Positions 1-8,610 of a DNA stretch of 64,000 bases are shown one piece after another. The stretch is taken from positions 992,001 to 1,056,000 of the forward strand of contig NZ_CP043494.1 in assembly GCF_044360475.1 (NCBI RefSeq). The letters are read 5' to 3'. The notes under the pieces are model-generated. The model ran no database searches and had not been told where the DNA came from. It saw nothing but the letters and a program-made list of their open reading frames with translations. Source of the DNA: Archangium minus. Its GTDB lineage: Bacteria > Myxococcota > Myxococcia > Myxococcales > Myxococcaceae. The stretch's first letter is position 1. Each line of letters begins with the position of its first letter. The translations under genes and the position numbers were made by a program.

Positions 1-2055
1 CTGGGCCACGTGCGACAACAGCAGCGCCAGCGCTTCGAAGGTGCGCTCCTTGCGCCGCTCCGGCGCGAGCTGGAGGACAGGGTGTCCCTCTGGGATGGGC
101 AGGGAGAGGAGCTGGCGCAGGAGGGTGATGTGCTCGGACGACAGGCCAGGCACTCGCCCGGAGAGCTGGTGCGAGATGCGGAAGCGCCGCAGCACCTCGA
201 TGATGGGCTGAAAAGCGCTGGTGCGCGACTGGGGCCAGCATTGGCACTGGAAGTGGATGCACTGCTCTTGGCAAATCCGCTCATGCAGCTCCTGAATGAG
301 TCGCGACTTGCCAAGCCCGGCCTCTCCGCTGACGAGCACGAAGGAGCCCTGGCCTCGCTGGGCCTCGGCCCAGTACGCGAGGAGCCGTTGCAGCTCCTGC
401 TCTCGGCCCACCAGGGGCGTGAGGCCACCTGTGACAATGGCCCGTTCGAATCGGAACGTCGCCGGGCGCTCGCGCAGCACCCGGTATGTCTCCATGTGCC
501 GCGTCCCCGACAGGCCCGTGTAGGTGCGTGGCCCGATGGACTCGGCCTCGAACGTGCCGCGCACCAGCCTCCAGGTGGCCTCGCTGAGCACCACCGAGTG
601 GGGCGCGGCCTGTTCCGCAAGCCAGGTGACAACCTTCGGGGCCTCCCCTTGGAGGACGAGCGTTCGGCCTCCGCGCTCCCGTGGGGGCTCACTCAGCGTC
701 ACCTGGTCCGTGTGGATGCCCACCTTCACCGCAAGCACCTCCGAGGCGACGTGGGAGAGCTTGCGTTGGAGGGCGGCGGGGACCTCTTTCATCAGGGCCA
801 GCCCCACTTGGACCGCGTGCTCCGAGTCCTCCTCGTGCACCACGGGGTAGCCGAAACAGGCCAGCACCTCGTCGGCCATGGACAGGACGATGACACCCCC
901 TCGCTGTTGCACGAGCTCCGCGCACTGCTGGTGGAAGAACTCCTCCAGCTCGCCGACATCCTCGGCGTCCAGCGCCTGCCCGGAGTCGGCAATCCCTGTC
1001 AGCCGGCAGGACACGAGCGTCACCTGTCTGCGCTCGGGTGCCACAGGGCGTGGCCCTCGTCCTTGGAAGCCGAGCACCTCTCTCAGCTCGCGCAACTCCT
1101 CAACGAGCTCCTGCGCCGTCTGGTAGCGCCGCGCGGGGTCCTTGTCCAAGAGCGTGGCCAGCAGCGGCTCCACGTCTCGGGGGAGCTCCGGGCGGCGCTC
1201 ACGCACGGGCGGAACGGGCTCAGGGGCGAGCACCTGGGTGCGCAGCTCCTTCAAGGAGGTGCTCGGGTAGGGCGGGGCTCCGGTGAGCATCTCGTAGAGC
1301 AAGACCCCCACGGACCAGATGTCGGTTCGCTCGTCTTGCTGCTCGCTCTTCCATTGCTCTGGCGCCATGTAGGCCGGCGTGCCGGCGTTGGGTAGGTCCA
1401 CGCCACCAGGCGGGTGGATCTCCTCCAGCAGCCAAGCCAGACCGAAGTCGAGCAGCTTCACCTCGCCCTGCTGGGTGAGGAAGACATTGCTGGGTTTGAG
1501 ATCGCGGTGGATGACATGGTGCTCGTGAGCGTGCGCTAGCCCCGCGGCGATACCGGCTAGGATGTCCAGGGCGCGCCGCAGCTCCAACCGGGGCTCCCGC
1601 AGCAGCAGCGCCGCGAGCGATTCTCCCTCCAGACATTCCATGATGAGGAAGGGGATGCGCGGCTCCCAGGGCGCGCCGATCCACTCAGACGCGTCGAAGA
1701 GACGGACGATGTTGGGATGGGCGAGCTGCGCGATGGCCCGCGCTTCCCGTTGCAGCAGGGAGACCAGGTGCTCCACCTCCAGCGGACCGCCTGGGAGGAG
1801 GAACTTGAGCGCCACCACGCGTTGCAGCTGAGCATCCCAGGCGCGGAACACTCGGCCCATGGAGCCGCTGCCGAGGGACTCGAGGATTTCGAACCGGCGA
1901 CCGTCCGAGCCTCCGATGCGCTCACCTCGCACCGGGGTATGCAGGAGGGCAGGCTCCTGAGTGATTGCCCGCGTTAGCTCATCGCCAAAATCTGAATCGT
2001 CGAAGCCGGGGCCCGAGCGCTCCCCCCCGCTCTTCCATCCGCTGTTCCCTGGCAT
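1..2055 (-). CDS. Ser/Thr protein kinase with cyclase-like and AAA ATPase domains (3' end outside window)
   Basis: The reading frame is open from an ATG at 2055 to the left edge, so about 685 N-terminal residues are present and the C-terminus is missing. The kinase domain comes first (about residues 50-320): a glycine loop GSGSMGR, the catalytic loop HRDLKPSN, DFG, and an APE-like MAPEQW. A region resembling class III nucleotide cyclases follows (starting near VTLVSC). A P-loop ATPase then begins with LVGREQEL and a Walker A GEAGLGKS. This order is that of the large signalling kinases common in myxobacteria and other multicellular bacteria, where the ATPase/TPR part is thought to sense or scaffold. 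A GGGAGGG ribosome binding site lies just upstream of 2055. The gene is divergent from the CHASE kinase at 2121. The substrate is unknown, and the cyclase-like part may be inactive because its metal residues are not obvious. Confidence 0.85.
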   Translation of the reverse strand, partial: MPGNSGWKSGGERSGPGFDDSDFGDELTRAITQEPALLHTPVRGERIGGSDGRRFEILESLGSGSMGRVFRAWDAQLQRVVALKFLLPGGPLEVEHLVSLLQREARAIAQLAHPNIVRLFDASEWIGAPWEPRIPFLIMECLEGESLAALLLREPRLELRRALDILAGIAAGLAHAHEHHVIHRDLKPSNVFLTQQGEVKLLDFGLAWLLEEIHPPGGVDLPNAGTPAYMAPEQWKSEQQDERTDIWSVGVLLYEMLTGAPPYPSTSLKELRTQVLAPEPVPPVRERRPELPRDVEPLLATLLDKDPARRYQTAQELVEELRELREVLGFQGRGPRPVAPERRQVTLVSCRLTGIADSGQALDAEDVGELEEFFHQQCAELVQQRGGVIVLSMADEVLACFGYPVVHEEDSEHAVQVGLALMKEVPAALQRKLSHVASEVLAVKVGIHTDQVTLSEPPRERGGRTLVLQGEAPKVVTWLAEQAAPHSVVLSEATWRLVRGTFEAESIGPRTYTGLSGTRHMETYRVLRERPATFRFERAIVTGGLTPLVGREQELQRLLAYWAEAQRGQGSFVLVSGEAGLGKSRLIQELHERICQEQCIHFQCQCWPQSRTSAFQPIIEVLRRFRISHQLSGRVPGLSSEHITLLRQLLSLPIPEGHPVLQLAPERRKERTFEALALLLSHVAQ

Positions 2056-2120
2056 CGCATCCCTCCCAGTGTGTCCCCACCGGGCTCTGGTGCGTGGCGT
2101 GGTGGGTTTCAAATTAGGAA

Positions 2121-4382
2121 GTGTCCAGGTCCTGGGCAACGAGGCGGTCTTCCCTGGGATGGAGCCAGGACTCCTGGTCGTTAGAAGGTGTCCCTCTGCG
2201 ATTCTCCGTGACGAAACTCCTCCGCCATCCCCGTCTCCATCGTCTCCCGCGGCACCTTGTACCCGTGGGCGTGCTCGCTCTCTCGCTGTTGCTCACCGTC
2301 TGTGTGAGCCTGCTGCTGAACGCGAACGTACGGGCGAGGGACCAGGCGCGTTTCAACAACCTGGTGCAGTCGACCTCCGACCGAATCCTGCGTCGGCTGG
2401 ATACCTATATTGCGCTCCTTCAGGGGACGGAGGGGCTGTTCGCCACGCAGCAAGAGGTATCGCCGGACGAGTTCTCTGCCTTCGTCCAACTCTTCGAGCT
2501 CCAGACACACTACCCAGGCATCCAGGGCCTCGGCTTCTCCCAGCGTCTCTCGGATGAGCACCACTCCATCGTCCTGCTGGAGCCGCGGGACTCGCGCAAC
2601 CAGGCGGCCATGGGCTACGACATGTACTCCGAGCCCAACCGCCGTGAGGCCATGGCGCGCGCCCGCGATACCGGGCAGCCCGCTCTCAGCGCCAAGGTGA
2701 CGCTCAAGCAGGAAATCCACGAGAGGAAGCAGGCGGGCTTCCTCCTGTACCTGCCCGTCTATCGCGGTGGCCAGACGCCGGCCACGGTGGAGGCGCGGCG
2801 CGAGGCGCTCGTCGGCTTTGTCTACAGCCCCTTCCGCGCGGATGATCTGCTCAACGGCATCTTCGGTATCGAGCACAAGCCGCGCGTGAGCTTCCAGGTC
2901 TACGACGGCACGGCGGTGGCCCCGGAGCACCTGCTGCACGTCTCGCATGACCCGGAGGCCCTGGCGCGCGAGCCCATGTTCACCACCACGAAGACACTCA
3001 CCGTGGCAGGACGTTCCTGGACGCTCACCTTCGCCTCGTTGCCGAGCTTCGACGAGACGGCCTCGGAGTTCGTGGTGGTGCCCTCCCTGGTGGCGGGCGT
3101 GCTGGTGAGTCTGGCCTTCTTCTTCCTGACGCGTGCTCAGGTGCGGGCGCGTGAGGCGGCGGAGCGGAGCACGGATGAGCTGCGCGTGGCGCTCGCCGAG
3201 CGGGCCCGCGTGGAGGTGCAGCTGCGCGAGGCAGACCGGCGCAAGGACGACTTTCTCGCCATGCTCGCACACGAGCTGCGCAACCCCCTGGCCCCGGTGC
3301 TCACCGCCGTCCAGCTCATGGAGCGCAAGCTGCAATCCGGTCTGAGCACCGAGCGGGAGCGTGAAGTGGTGGAGCGCCAGGTGCACCACATGCGCCGCCT
3401 GGTGGATGACCTGCTCGACGTGTCGCGGGTGACGCGGGGAAAGATTCACCTCCAGAAGCGTCCGGTGGAGCTGGTGGCCGCGGTGGGACGCGCGGTGGAG
3501 TCGGCGCGGCCCTTCGCCGAGTCACGAGAGCACACGCTGCGCGTGGAGCTGCCGAGGGGGCCGTTGTGGATGGAGGCGGATCCGGTACGTCTCGAGCAGG
3601 TGCTCTCCAACCTGCTGCACAACGCGGCCAAGTACTCGGAGCCTGGAGGTCGCATCACCCTCACGCTGGCGCGCGAGGCCGGGGAGGCGGTGGTGCGAGT
3701 GGCGGACACGGGCATGGGCATCCCCGCCGAGGCGCTGCCCCACCTCTTCGAGCCCTTCATGCAGGTGGCGCGCACGTTGGACCAGGCACAGGGAGGCCTG
3801 GGTCTGGGGCTGACGTTGGTGAAGCGGCTGGTCGAGATGCACGGCGGTCGCGTGGAGGTGGCGAGCGAGGGCGTGGGACAGGGCAGCGTCTTCTCGGTGC
3901 GCCTGCCGCTGCTGCCCGCGGAGCGTATTCCAGCGGAGCCCGAGGAAGAGCGTCTCGAGCAAGATGTGCCCGAGGAGAGCCGCCGCGTGCTCGTGGTGGA
4001 CGACAACGAGGATGCCGCTGAGATGCTCGGCGAGGTGCTGGAAATGGACGGCCACCGGGTGACGGTGGTCCACGACGGCATGGCGGCGCTGGAGTGTCTG
4101 GATGCGCTCCAGCCCGAGGTGGTCTTCCTCGACATCGGCCTGCCGGGGATGGATGGGTATGAGGTGGCTCGCCGGATACGGCAACGGACGACGGGCGCGG
4201 GCCTCCGGCTGGTGGCCATCACCGGTTACGGGCAGGCCTCGGACCGGAAGCGCTCACGCGAGGCGGGCTTCGACGCGCACCTTGTCAAACCCGTGGAGCT
4301 TGATGCGGTGCGCGCGCTGGTGGCGGACCTCGGCCGGCTTCCCGGTCAGCGGGAGTGCACCTTCAACGTGACCTCCGGGTAG
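2121..4382 (+). CDS. CHASE-domain hybrid sensor histidine kinase with C-terminal receiver
   Basis: Membrane sensor kinase of a two-component system. A first membrane segment near residues 46-66 is followed by an extracytoplasmic CHASE domain (YPGIQGLGF near residue 130) and a second membrane segment near 317-336. A HisKA box has the phospho-accepting His384 in AHELRNP. The HATPase_c domain (N, G1 DTGMGIP, G2 GLGLGL) ends near 610. A C-terminal receiver holds the phospho-acceptor Asp671 in FLDIGLPGMDG. CHASE domains usually bind small extracellular ligands, but this ligand cannot be read from sequence. The start is uncertain: GTG 2121 gives the longest frame, but its AGGAA is too close, and GTG at 2208 is an alternative that still keeps the first membrane segment. 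The 3' end overlaps the convergent hydrolase gene by 37 bp. Confidence 0.88.
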   Translation: MSRSWATRRSSLGWSQDSWSLEGVPLRFSVTKLLRHPRLHRLPRHLVPVGVLALSLLLTVCVSLLLNANVRARDQARFNNLVQSTSDRILRRLDTYIALLQGTEGLFATQQEVSPDEFSAFVQLFELQTHYPGIQGLGFSQRLSDEHHSIVLLEPRDSRNQAAMGYDMYSEPNRREAMARARDTGQPALSAKVTLKQEIHERKQAGFLLYLPVYRGGQTPATVEARREALVGFVYSPFRADDLLNGIFGIEHKPRVSFQVYDGTAVAPEHLLHVSHDPEALAREPMFTTTKTLTVAGRSWTLTFASLPSFDETASEFVVVPSLVAGVLVSLAFFFLTRAQVRAREAAERSTDELRVALAERARVEVQLREADRRKDDFLAMLAHELRNPLAPVLTAVQLMERKLQSGLSTEREREVVERQVHHMRRLVDDLLDVSRVTRGKIHLQKRPVELVAAVGRAVESARPFAESREHTLRVELPRGPLWMEADPVRLEQVLSNLLHNAAKYSEPGGRITLTLAREAGEAVVRVADTGMGIPAEALPHLFEPFMQVARTLDQAQGGLGLGLTLVKRLVEMHGGRVEVASEGVGQGSVFSVRLPLLPAERIPAEPEEERLEQDVPEESRRVLVVDDNEDAAEMLGEVLEMDGHRVTVVHDGMAALECLDALQPEVVFLDIGLPGMDGYEVARRIRQRTTGAGLRLVAITGYGQASDRKRSREAGFDAHLVKPVELDAVRALVADLGRLPGQRECTFNVTSG

Positions 4383-5890
4383 TCCCCCGAGCCACCCTGG
4401 AGGAGCGGAGACTCGCCGCCGCCCTTCACCGTCTCGTCCGCGAAGGCGAGTACCCAGGCGCGGGTGATGGCTGCGGCTCGCTCCGCTGGCGCGAGTGTCC
4501 CCGTCTCGAGCGTGTCGGCGGTCACCTTGGAGTTGTAGCTCCTCATCAGCTCCAGGAGGAGCGGCATGTCCGAGAAGGTGAGGTGCCCGGACTGGGAGAC
4601 CGAGACCTCGTAGACCCGGGCCCGTCTGTCCTTGATGAAGGAGCGATGGGTGCCGTCGTCGGCTGCCTGGGTGTGCACCAGGAGGAACGGCTGGCCGATG
4701 CCCTTCTCCCAGGAGCCCTGGAAGGTGCCGTCGATGTTGGAGCAGGCGCGTACGCCCGGCTCCTGCTGACAGACGAGCGTCGACGCGGCGCCGCCGATGG
4801 AGTGGCCGAACACGCCGATTCGCTCGAGGTCGAGCTTCCCGGTGAAGCGCCCCGAAGCGTCTCCTGCGTCGAGCGCACGCACCTGGGAGAGGACGAAGCG
4901 CAGGTCCGCCACCGTCGTGTCGAAGAAGGGCGTCCCGAAGAGGCCTCCGGGATCCTCGGTGTTGGGGGCGTAGCGGCCATCCGGGAAGATGACGGCGCCG
5001 GTGGTGTACGTGTGCGAGGTGGCCACCACCACGTAGCCGTGACTGGCGAGCTCCTCCAGCAGCGACGTGTAGAAGGTGGGCGAGAAGCCCGCTCCAGGCG
5101 AGAAGAGGATGACGGGGAAGCGGGCGTCGGCCGCGAGCGGCGCCTCCGCCACGGCGTGGGCGTGGACGAAGTCCAGCGTGCGCGCGGGGGTGTCGAAGTT
5201 GCCTCCCGTCATCTGGGCGATGCCCTCGCGGCGCACGAGGAAGTAGGGCGCGGGTTGGGCCCGGAGCTGGGACGTGGCGGGGTACCACACGCGCACCATC
5301 AGCTCGCGCTTGTCGCGTTTGGCTTCGGAGAACTCCTCCTCGCGCGAGGTGTCCACCCAATGGAAGGTGGTGGTGCCCACGGCATACAGGCCGGTGGGGG
5401 CCGGCAGCCGAGCGAGGAGGTGGTCCGAGGCCTGGGCCCGATCGCAGCCGCTCACCTCGACACCCGAGTGGGTTTTCGCGTCCAGCTTCAGACGGCTCAC
5501 CTCGGCGTGCAGGACGCCCTGCTCCACGAGCGTGGGCCGAGGGAAGCGCAGCACGGCGTCCACCTGACCGTCCCCGTTCACGTCCTCCTCGCGGAGTGTC
5601 TTCTCGGCGGAGACGCTCGGGGCGGAGCCGTCCGGGTCGGACAGCGAGGCAGTGGCTGGGTCCAGCGTGCGCGCGTCGAGCGTGGCGTCTCCGAGGACGG
5701 CCACCTCGAGGGCGTCGGTGCCCGACAGCTCCACGGCATTCGGGTACACGCCCGGGAGCACGTCGAGCGCCGTGGTTCCTGTGCAGACCTCGGGAAGCGG
5801 CTCTGGAGGTGGCTTCTTGCCGCCGCATCCAGTGACGAGCACTGTGACGGCGGCGAGCGAGGTGAACAGCTGAGATGACTTCGAGAACAT
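4346..5890 (-). CDS. PAF-acetylhydrolase-like alpha/beta-hydrolase lipoprotein
   Basis: A 514-residue exported lipoprotein. The chosen ATG (5890) opens a clean signal peptide ending in the lipobox LVTGC; the frame extends upstream but would bury that signal. The nucleophile elbow GHSIGGA (Ser about 364) and a downstream QSGHL histidine fit an alpha/beta hydrolase of the platelet-activating-factor acetylhydrolase isoform II type. The family hydrolyses short-chain acyl esters, but the natural substrate here is unknown. The N-terminal 120 residues carry a D-x-N-x-D-x-x-x-D loop (DVNGDGQVD) resembling a calcium-binding EF/dockerin loop. The gene may be co-transcribed with the DNase-fold gene 72 bp upstream on the same strand. 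Its 3' end overlaps the converging kinase gene. Confidence 0.75.
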   Translation of the reverse strand: MFSKSSQLFTSLAAVTVLVTGCGGKKPPPEPLPEVCTGTTALDVLPGVYPNAVELSGTDALEVAVLGDATLDARTLDPATASLSDPDGSAPSVSAEKTLREEDVNGDGQVDAVLRFPRPTLVEQGVLHAEVSRLKLDAKTHSGVEVSGCDRAQASDHLLARLPAPTGLYAVGTTTFHWVDTSREEEFSEAKRDKRELMVRVWYPATSQLRAQPAPYFLVRREGIAQMTGGNFDTPARTLDFVHAHAVAEAPLAADARFPVILFSPGAGFSPTFYTSLLEELASHGYVVVATSHTYTTGAVIFPDGRYAPNTEDPGGLFGTPFFDTTVADLRFVLSQVRALDAGDASGRFTGKLDLERIGVFGHSIGGAASTLVCQQEPGVRACSNIDGTFQGSWEKGIGQPFLLVHTQAADDGTHRSFIKDRRARVYEVSVSQSGHLTFSDMPLLLELMRSYNSKVTADTLETGTLAPAERAAAITRAWVLAFADETVKGGGESPLLQGGSGDYPEVTLKVHSR

Positions 5891-5962
5891 GAGGAGCCCC
5901 CCAGGCGCGGTGTGATGACGAATGACGTCGCGCGGGATGAACACCACGGGTTCGTGCGTGTG

Positions 5963-6757
5963 TCACCTGTTTCGTGGCTGCTCGAAGCCGAAGAACGCGC
6001 GGACCGGGTAGTGGTCCGAGCCTCCCGAGCGGAGCACCCGGGCCTCCGAGAAGGTGAGTCCTCGCCCGAGGATGTGATCGATCTCCACCACCGAGGGGAG
6101 GGCGGTGTTCGCTCCGGGCCAGGTGTTGCCACATGAGGCCTTGGGCCCGTCACAGGAGTGGACGAACCCCGCAGCGGCGAAGGCCTTCATCGCGGCGGCC
6201 TGACGGCCCTCGTTCATGTCCCCGAGGAGCAGCAGGGGCTTCTCTTCCTTCTCGTAACGCTTCATCAGCGCCTCGCCCTGCCTCTCGCGCAGCTTCGCGT
6301 TCTTCTCGAGTGACTCGAGCAGCGTCTCGGAAGGGCTGTGCTTCGCTCCGGGCGCCATGAGGTGCACGCACACCATCTTCAACTCCCGCCCGCCGAGCTT
6401 CACGTCGGCCTCCATCGCGGGCAGGCGGTGGGGTTTCTCCGGGAAGCGCTCGGTGCGCAGCAGGGGATGACGGCTCGCGATGCCCACGCCCCAGGTGCCC
6501 TTGCGCGGCGCGAGCACGGTGTGTGGGTATTGCTTGCCGAGCCTTTTCCGGAAGGCCTGGGCGAAGCCTGGCGTCAGCTCGCGCAGGCAGAGGAGGTCGG
6601 GCATTTCCTTCTCGATGACATCGAGCGACTTCTCCACGTCCTCCGCGGGTGCCTCATAGAGGACGTTGTAGGTCATGGCCTTGAAGGGCCTGGCGGGATG
6701 GGGCGCGTCTGCGTGGGCCGATACGAGGGCCAGCACCGCGAGCAGGGGGGCGTGCAT
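5963..6757 (-). CDS. Secreted endonuclease/exonuclease/phosphatase (DNase I-fold) family protein
   Basis: About 264 residues with a short hydrophobic signal sequence (LLAVLALVSAHA) followed by the fold's ordered motifs: TYNVLYEAP at the start, a DLLCLREL segment, LLLGDMNEG in the middle, and SDHYPV at the C-terminus, the usual catalytic Asp-His end. The family covers DNases, phosphodiesterases and sphingomyelinase-like enzymes acting on phosphodiester or phosphomonoester bonds, so nuclease or lipid phosphatase activity cannot be separated. ATG 6757 was chosen because it gives a signal peptide, although GGAGG is only one base away from it. The frame is open upstream, so an earlier start is possible. 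Confidence 0.72.
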   Translation of the reverse strand: MHAPLLAVLALVSAHADAPHPARPFKAMTYNVLYEAPAEDVEKSLDVIEKEMPDLLCLRELTPGFAQAFRKRLGKQYPHTVLAPRKGTWGVGIASRHPLLRTERFPEKPHRLPAMEADVKLGGRELKMVCVHLMAPGAKHSPSETLLESLEKNAKLRERQGEALMKRYEKEEKPLLLLGDMNEGRQAAAMKAFAAAGFVHSCDGPKASCGNTWPGANTALPSVVEIDHILGRGLTFSEARVLRSGGSDHYPVRAFFGFEQPRNR

Positions 6758-7068
6758 GCCTCCGCATGAGTGCAGGAACAGGACCAGGGGATTCGCGGCG
6801 CGGCTGTGGCTCCAGGGAGTCACGCCCGTGGTTCCCGGGACGCGCGAGCGTGGCCCAGGAGACGTCATCTCCGTCTCTGTGCACCATGACGCGGTGTGTT
6901 TGTGTCTGGAAATGGACCCACTTTTCCATTCCTTCGACTCCCCCCCGGTTGCCGGGTTCTCCCTGTTTGGAGTTATGATCTCACGTGACTCAGTCGTCAC
7001 GGTGGTCGTCACATCCGAGCCCCCGTGACTCAGTCATGACAGTGGTCGTCACAGTGGGGGGAGTGCAC
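6758..7068. promoter_or_regulatory. Divergent intergenic region with presumed promoters of the hydrolase and URC operons
   Basis: This 311-bp stretch separates the minus-strand nuclease-fold gene from mmsA. Small frames exist, but none looks like a protein. Its right end holds two copies of a 28-bp direct repeat and then the mmsA ribosome binding site GGGGGGAG (7056-7063). The remainder (6758-6984) shows no recognised element; the promoters must lie here, but I cannot place -35/-10 boxes confidently. Confidence 0.5.
6985..7052 (+). repeat. Two 28-bp direct repeats phased at exactly 40 bp (candidate operator)
   Basis: Copies lie at 6985-7012 and 7025-7052 and match at 25 of 28 positions. Each begins GTGACTCAGTC and ends GTGGTCGTCAC. 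Within the first copy, GTGAC and GTCAC form a small inverted repeat with a 6-bp spacer; in the second copy that inner arm is changed to ATGAC. The second copy ends four bases before the mmsA ribosome binding site, so a bound protein would block transcription or initiation. Four helical turns between equivalent bases suggests two regulator dimers on one DNA face. The regulator is not in the window. Confidence 0.6.
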
Positions 7069-8553
7069 GTGTCCTTTGTCCAGTTGCCCGAGAGCGTTGC
7101 CACCTGCCGTAACCTCGTGGGAGGCGAGTGGCTCGTTCCGCGGGATGCCTCACTTCTCGACGTGCACAGCCCCTATACGGGAAGCATCATCGGCCGAGTG
7201 CCGATGACGCCTGCCGAGGGGGTGGCGCAGGCGGTGGAGGCCGCACGAGCCGCGGCGCCCGGCTGGCGCGCCACGCCGCTGCGCGAGCGCACCGTGCTCA
7301 TGGCGCGCTTCCGCGCGCTGCTCGAGTCCAACCTGGAGCGGCTGTCCCAGCTCGCCGCGAGCGAGGCCGGCAAGACGGTGGCCGAGGCCCGAGCGGGCCT
7401 GCTCAAGGGGCTGGAGGTGTGTGACTTCGCCCTGTCGCTGCAGAACCTGGACACCGGCGGTGGAATGGAAGTGAGCCGCGGCGTCAGCTGCGAGTTCCGG
7501 CGCGAGCCGCTCGGCGTGGTGGCGGGAATCACTCCCTTCAACTTCCCCGCCATGGTGCCGCTGTGGATGTTCCCCATCGCGGTGACGGTGGGCAATGCCT
7601 TCATCCTCAAGCCCTCGGAGAAGGTGCCGCTCACCGCGTGCGCGCTCGGAGAGCTCATGGTGGAGGCGGGCATTCCGCGCGGTGTCTTTTCGGTGGTGCA
7701 CGGCGGGCGCGAGACGGTGGAGTCGCTGGTGGCCCACCCAGACGTGCGCGCGGTGGGCTTTGTCGGCTCGTCCGCTGTGGCGCGGCGCGTGTACGCGGAG
7801 GGCAGCGCGCAAGGCAAGCGCGTGCTGGCGCTCGGCGGTGCGAAGAACCACCTCATCGTCGTCCCCGACGCGGACGAGTCCCTCACCGCGCAGGCCGTGG
7901 TGGACTCCTTCACCGGGTGCGCCGGCCAGCGCTGCATGGCCGCCAGCGTGCTGCTCGCGGTGGGGGAGGTGGGGCACATCCTCGAGCAGGTGGTGGAGCG
8001 CGCCTCGCGGTTGGAGGTGGGGCCCGGCATGGGCGCCATCATCGACCGGGCGAGCCTCTCTCGCCTGGAGACGGCGATCGCCACGGCGGAGCGGGCTGGG
8101 GCGCGGGTGCTGCTGGATGGGCGCGGGAAGAAGCCCGCGGGTGAGAAGTGGGCGGGCGGGTACTGGCTCGGCCCCACGATTCTCGACGGAGTGAGCCCGG
8201 AGATGGAGGCGGCCCAGCGCGAGCTGTTTGGCCCGGTGCTGTCCATCGTCCGCGTGCCCACGCTGTCAGCGGCGCTCGAGGTGGAGAACGCCTCACCCTA
8301 TGGCAACGCGGCGTCTGTCTTCACGACCAACGGCGCGGTGGCGCAGGCGGTGGTGGAGGGCGCGCGCGTGGGCATGGTGGGCGTCAACGTGGGCGTGCCC
8401 GTGCCTCGCGAGCCTTTCTCCTTTGGCGGCGTGGGCGAGTCCAAGTTCGGCCACGGCGACATCACGGGCACGTCCAGCCTGGGGTTCTGGACGGACCTGA
8501 AGAAGGTCACACGCAAGTGGACCACTCGTACCGACGGCAGCTGGATGAGCTGA
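7069..8553 (+). CDS. mmsA: Methylmalonate/malonate-semialdehyde dehydrogenase (CoA-acylating)
   Basis: A 494-residue cytoplasmic NAD-dependent aldehyde dehydrogenase. The catalytic Cys289 sits in GCAGQRCMA, the signature of the CoA-acylating MmsA branch rather than ordinary aldehyde dehydrogenases, and ITPFNFPAMVP is also typical of that branch. The enzyme converts methylmalonate or malonate semialdehyde plus CoA to propionyl- or acetyl-CoA and CO2. GTG 7069 is preferred to the longer frame because GGGGGGAG precedes it by about 5 bp and the upstream residues are encoded by the repeat. It is the first gene of an operon with urc1, urc4 and upp. In the URC route the C3 fragment of uracil emerges at the level of malonate semialdehyde/3-hydroxypropionate, so acetyl-CoA formation here would finish the pathway (inference). 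Confidence 0.88.
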   Translation: MSFVQLPESVATCRNLVGGEWLVPRDASLLDVHSPYTGSIIGRVPMTPAEGVAQAVEAARAAAPGWRATPLRERTVLMARFRALLESNLERLSQLAASEAGKTVAEARAGLLKGLEVCDFALSLQNLDTGGGMEVSRGVSCEFRREPLGVVAGITPFNFPAMVPLWMFPIAVTVGNAFILKPSEKVPLTACALGELMVEAGIPRGVFSVVHGGRETVESLVAHPDVRAVGFVGSSAVARRVYAEGSAQGKRVLALGGAKNHLIVVPDADESLTAQAVVDSFTGCAGQRCMAASVLLAVGEVGHILEQVVERASRLEVGPGMGAIIDRASLSRLETAIATAERAGARVLLDGRGKKPAGEKWAGGYWLGPTILDGVSPEMEAAQRELFGPVLSIVRVPTLSAALEVENASPYGNAASVFTTNGAVAQAVVEGARVGMVGVNVGVPVPREPFSFGGVGESKFGHGDITGTSSLGFWTDLKKVTRKWTTRTDGSWMS

Positions 8554-8610
8554 CGCGTTTCCCCCGCTGTTTCACTTCCACCGCAGCGCGCACTCCGAGG
8601 AGGGCGCCTC

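Noticed and set aside
4355..5878. A 507-residue plus-strand frame opposite the hydrolase lipoprotein
   Set aside because: The minus-strand protein has a signal peptide, lipobox and catalytic elbow; the plus frame has none.
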